Of a DNA stretch of 8,236 nucleotides, positions 8,172 to 8,236 are shown one piece after another. The position numbers and the translations under genes are program-made. The notes beneath the pieces were generated by a model. That model searched no databases. It saw only the letters and a list, made by a program, of their open reading frames with translations, and was not told the origin of the DNA. This DNA comes from Trueperaceae bacterium (lineage in GTDB: Bacteria > Deinococcota > Deinococci > Deinococcales > Trueperaceae). Location of the stretch: contig JAGXHO010000242.1 of the NCBI GenBank assembly GCA_024636105.1, positions 1 to 8,236 on the forward strand, written 5' to 3'. Numbering within the stretch: the first letter of the stretch is position 1; each line of letters begins with the position of its first letter.

Positions 8172-8236
8172 TCGAGAGCACCTACGGCGATCGGCGCCAC
8201 CGCGACGCCGCGGCCACGCGCGCCGAGTTCGCTGCG
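8096..8236 (+). pseudogene. Out-of-frame continuation of the beta-CASP MBL gene, truncated by the right edge
   Basis: In the frame starting at 8096 the translation begins SGDLGDDDGAL and continues to ADAVLIESTYGDRRHRDAAA at the right edge without a stop. SGDLG (the Asp of MBL motif 4) and ESTYGDR-H (the start of the beta-CASP insert) are hallmarks of the same protein family as the preceding ORF and occur in the expected order. They sit +2 relative to that ORF's frame. HxHxDH to ESTYGD spans 90 codons here, against about 120 in TTHA0252 as I recall it, even though this protein carries extra residues after IQAED. I infer about 50 missing codons and a deletion length that is not a multiple of three. 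Confidence 0.65.

Overview
The window is GC-rich (roughly 70% by eye) bacterial chromosome carrying two divergent housekeeping gene groups. The mix of features suggests Deinococcota, perhaps a Truepera-like lineage: a SpoVS-family gene, tightly overlapped genes, and start codons sitting 7-8 bases downstream of TAnnnT -10 boxes (a leaderless arrangement common in that phylum). That assignment is inference from gene content and promoter style, not a database result.

Left part, minus strand (about 1-5047): a branched-chain amino acid biosynthesis operon, transcribed right to left as leader peptide - ilvB - ilvN - ilvC - leuA, with leuA running off the left edge. IlvB/IlvN (acetohydroxyacid synthase large and regulatory subunits) make acetolactate or acetohydroxybutyrate. 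IlvC isomerises and reduces these products. LeuA diverts the valine precursor 2-oxoisovalerate to leucine. ilvB and ilvN overlap by 4 bp, ilvN and ilvC are 17 bp apart, and ilvC and leuA are separated by a 204-bp spacer holding a large hairpin. Upstream of ilvB lies a near-consensus SigA promoter (TTGACA-17-TATACT), a 29-codon ORF that could be a leader peptide and starts almost at the predicted transcription start, and a GC-rich hairpin. Together these look like a translation-coupled transcription attenuator.

Middle (about 5019-5047): the ilv promoter overlaps a divergent plus-strand promoter candidate with an extended -10 (TGCTATGCT), which would drive spoVS.

Right part, plus strand (5167-8236): spoVS; then an rsmB-like 16S rRNA m5C methyltransferase gene, a metallo-beta-lactamase (MBL) fold hydrolase with a possible C-terminal winged helix, and a second MBL protein of the beta-CASP RNA-nuclease type. 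The last three are coupled by GTGA stop/start overlaps. The last gene appears broken: its N-terminal HxHxDH half and its downstream ESTYGD motif lie in different frames, and the segment that should carry the third metal-binding histidine is missing. It is either a pseudogene or an assembly error.

I found no RNA genes, CRISPR arrays, insertion sequences or phage genes, and no convincing undescribed multi-gene system. The most interesting parts are the regulatory region between ilvB and spoVS and the disrupted last gene.
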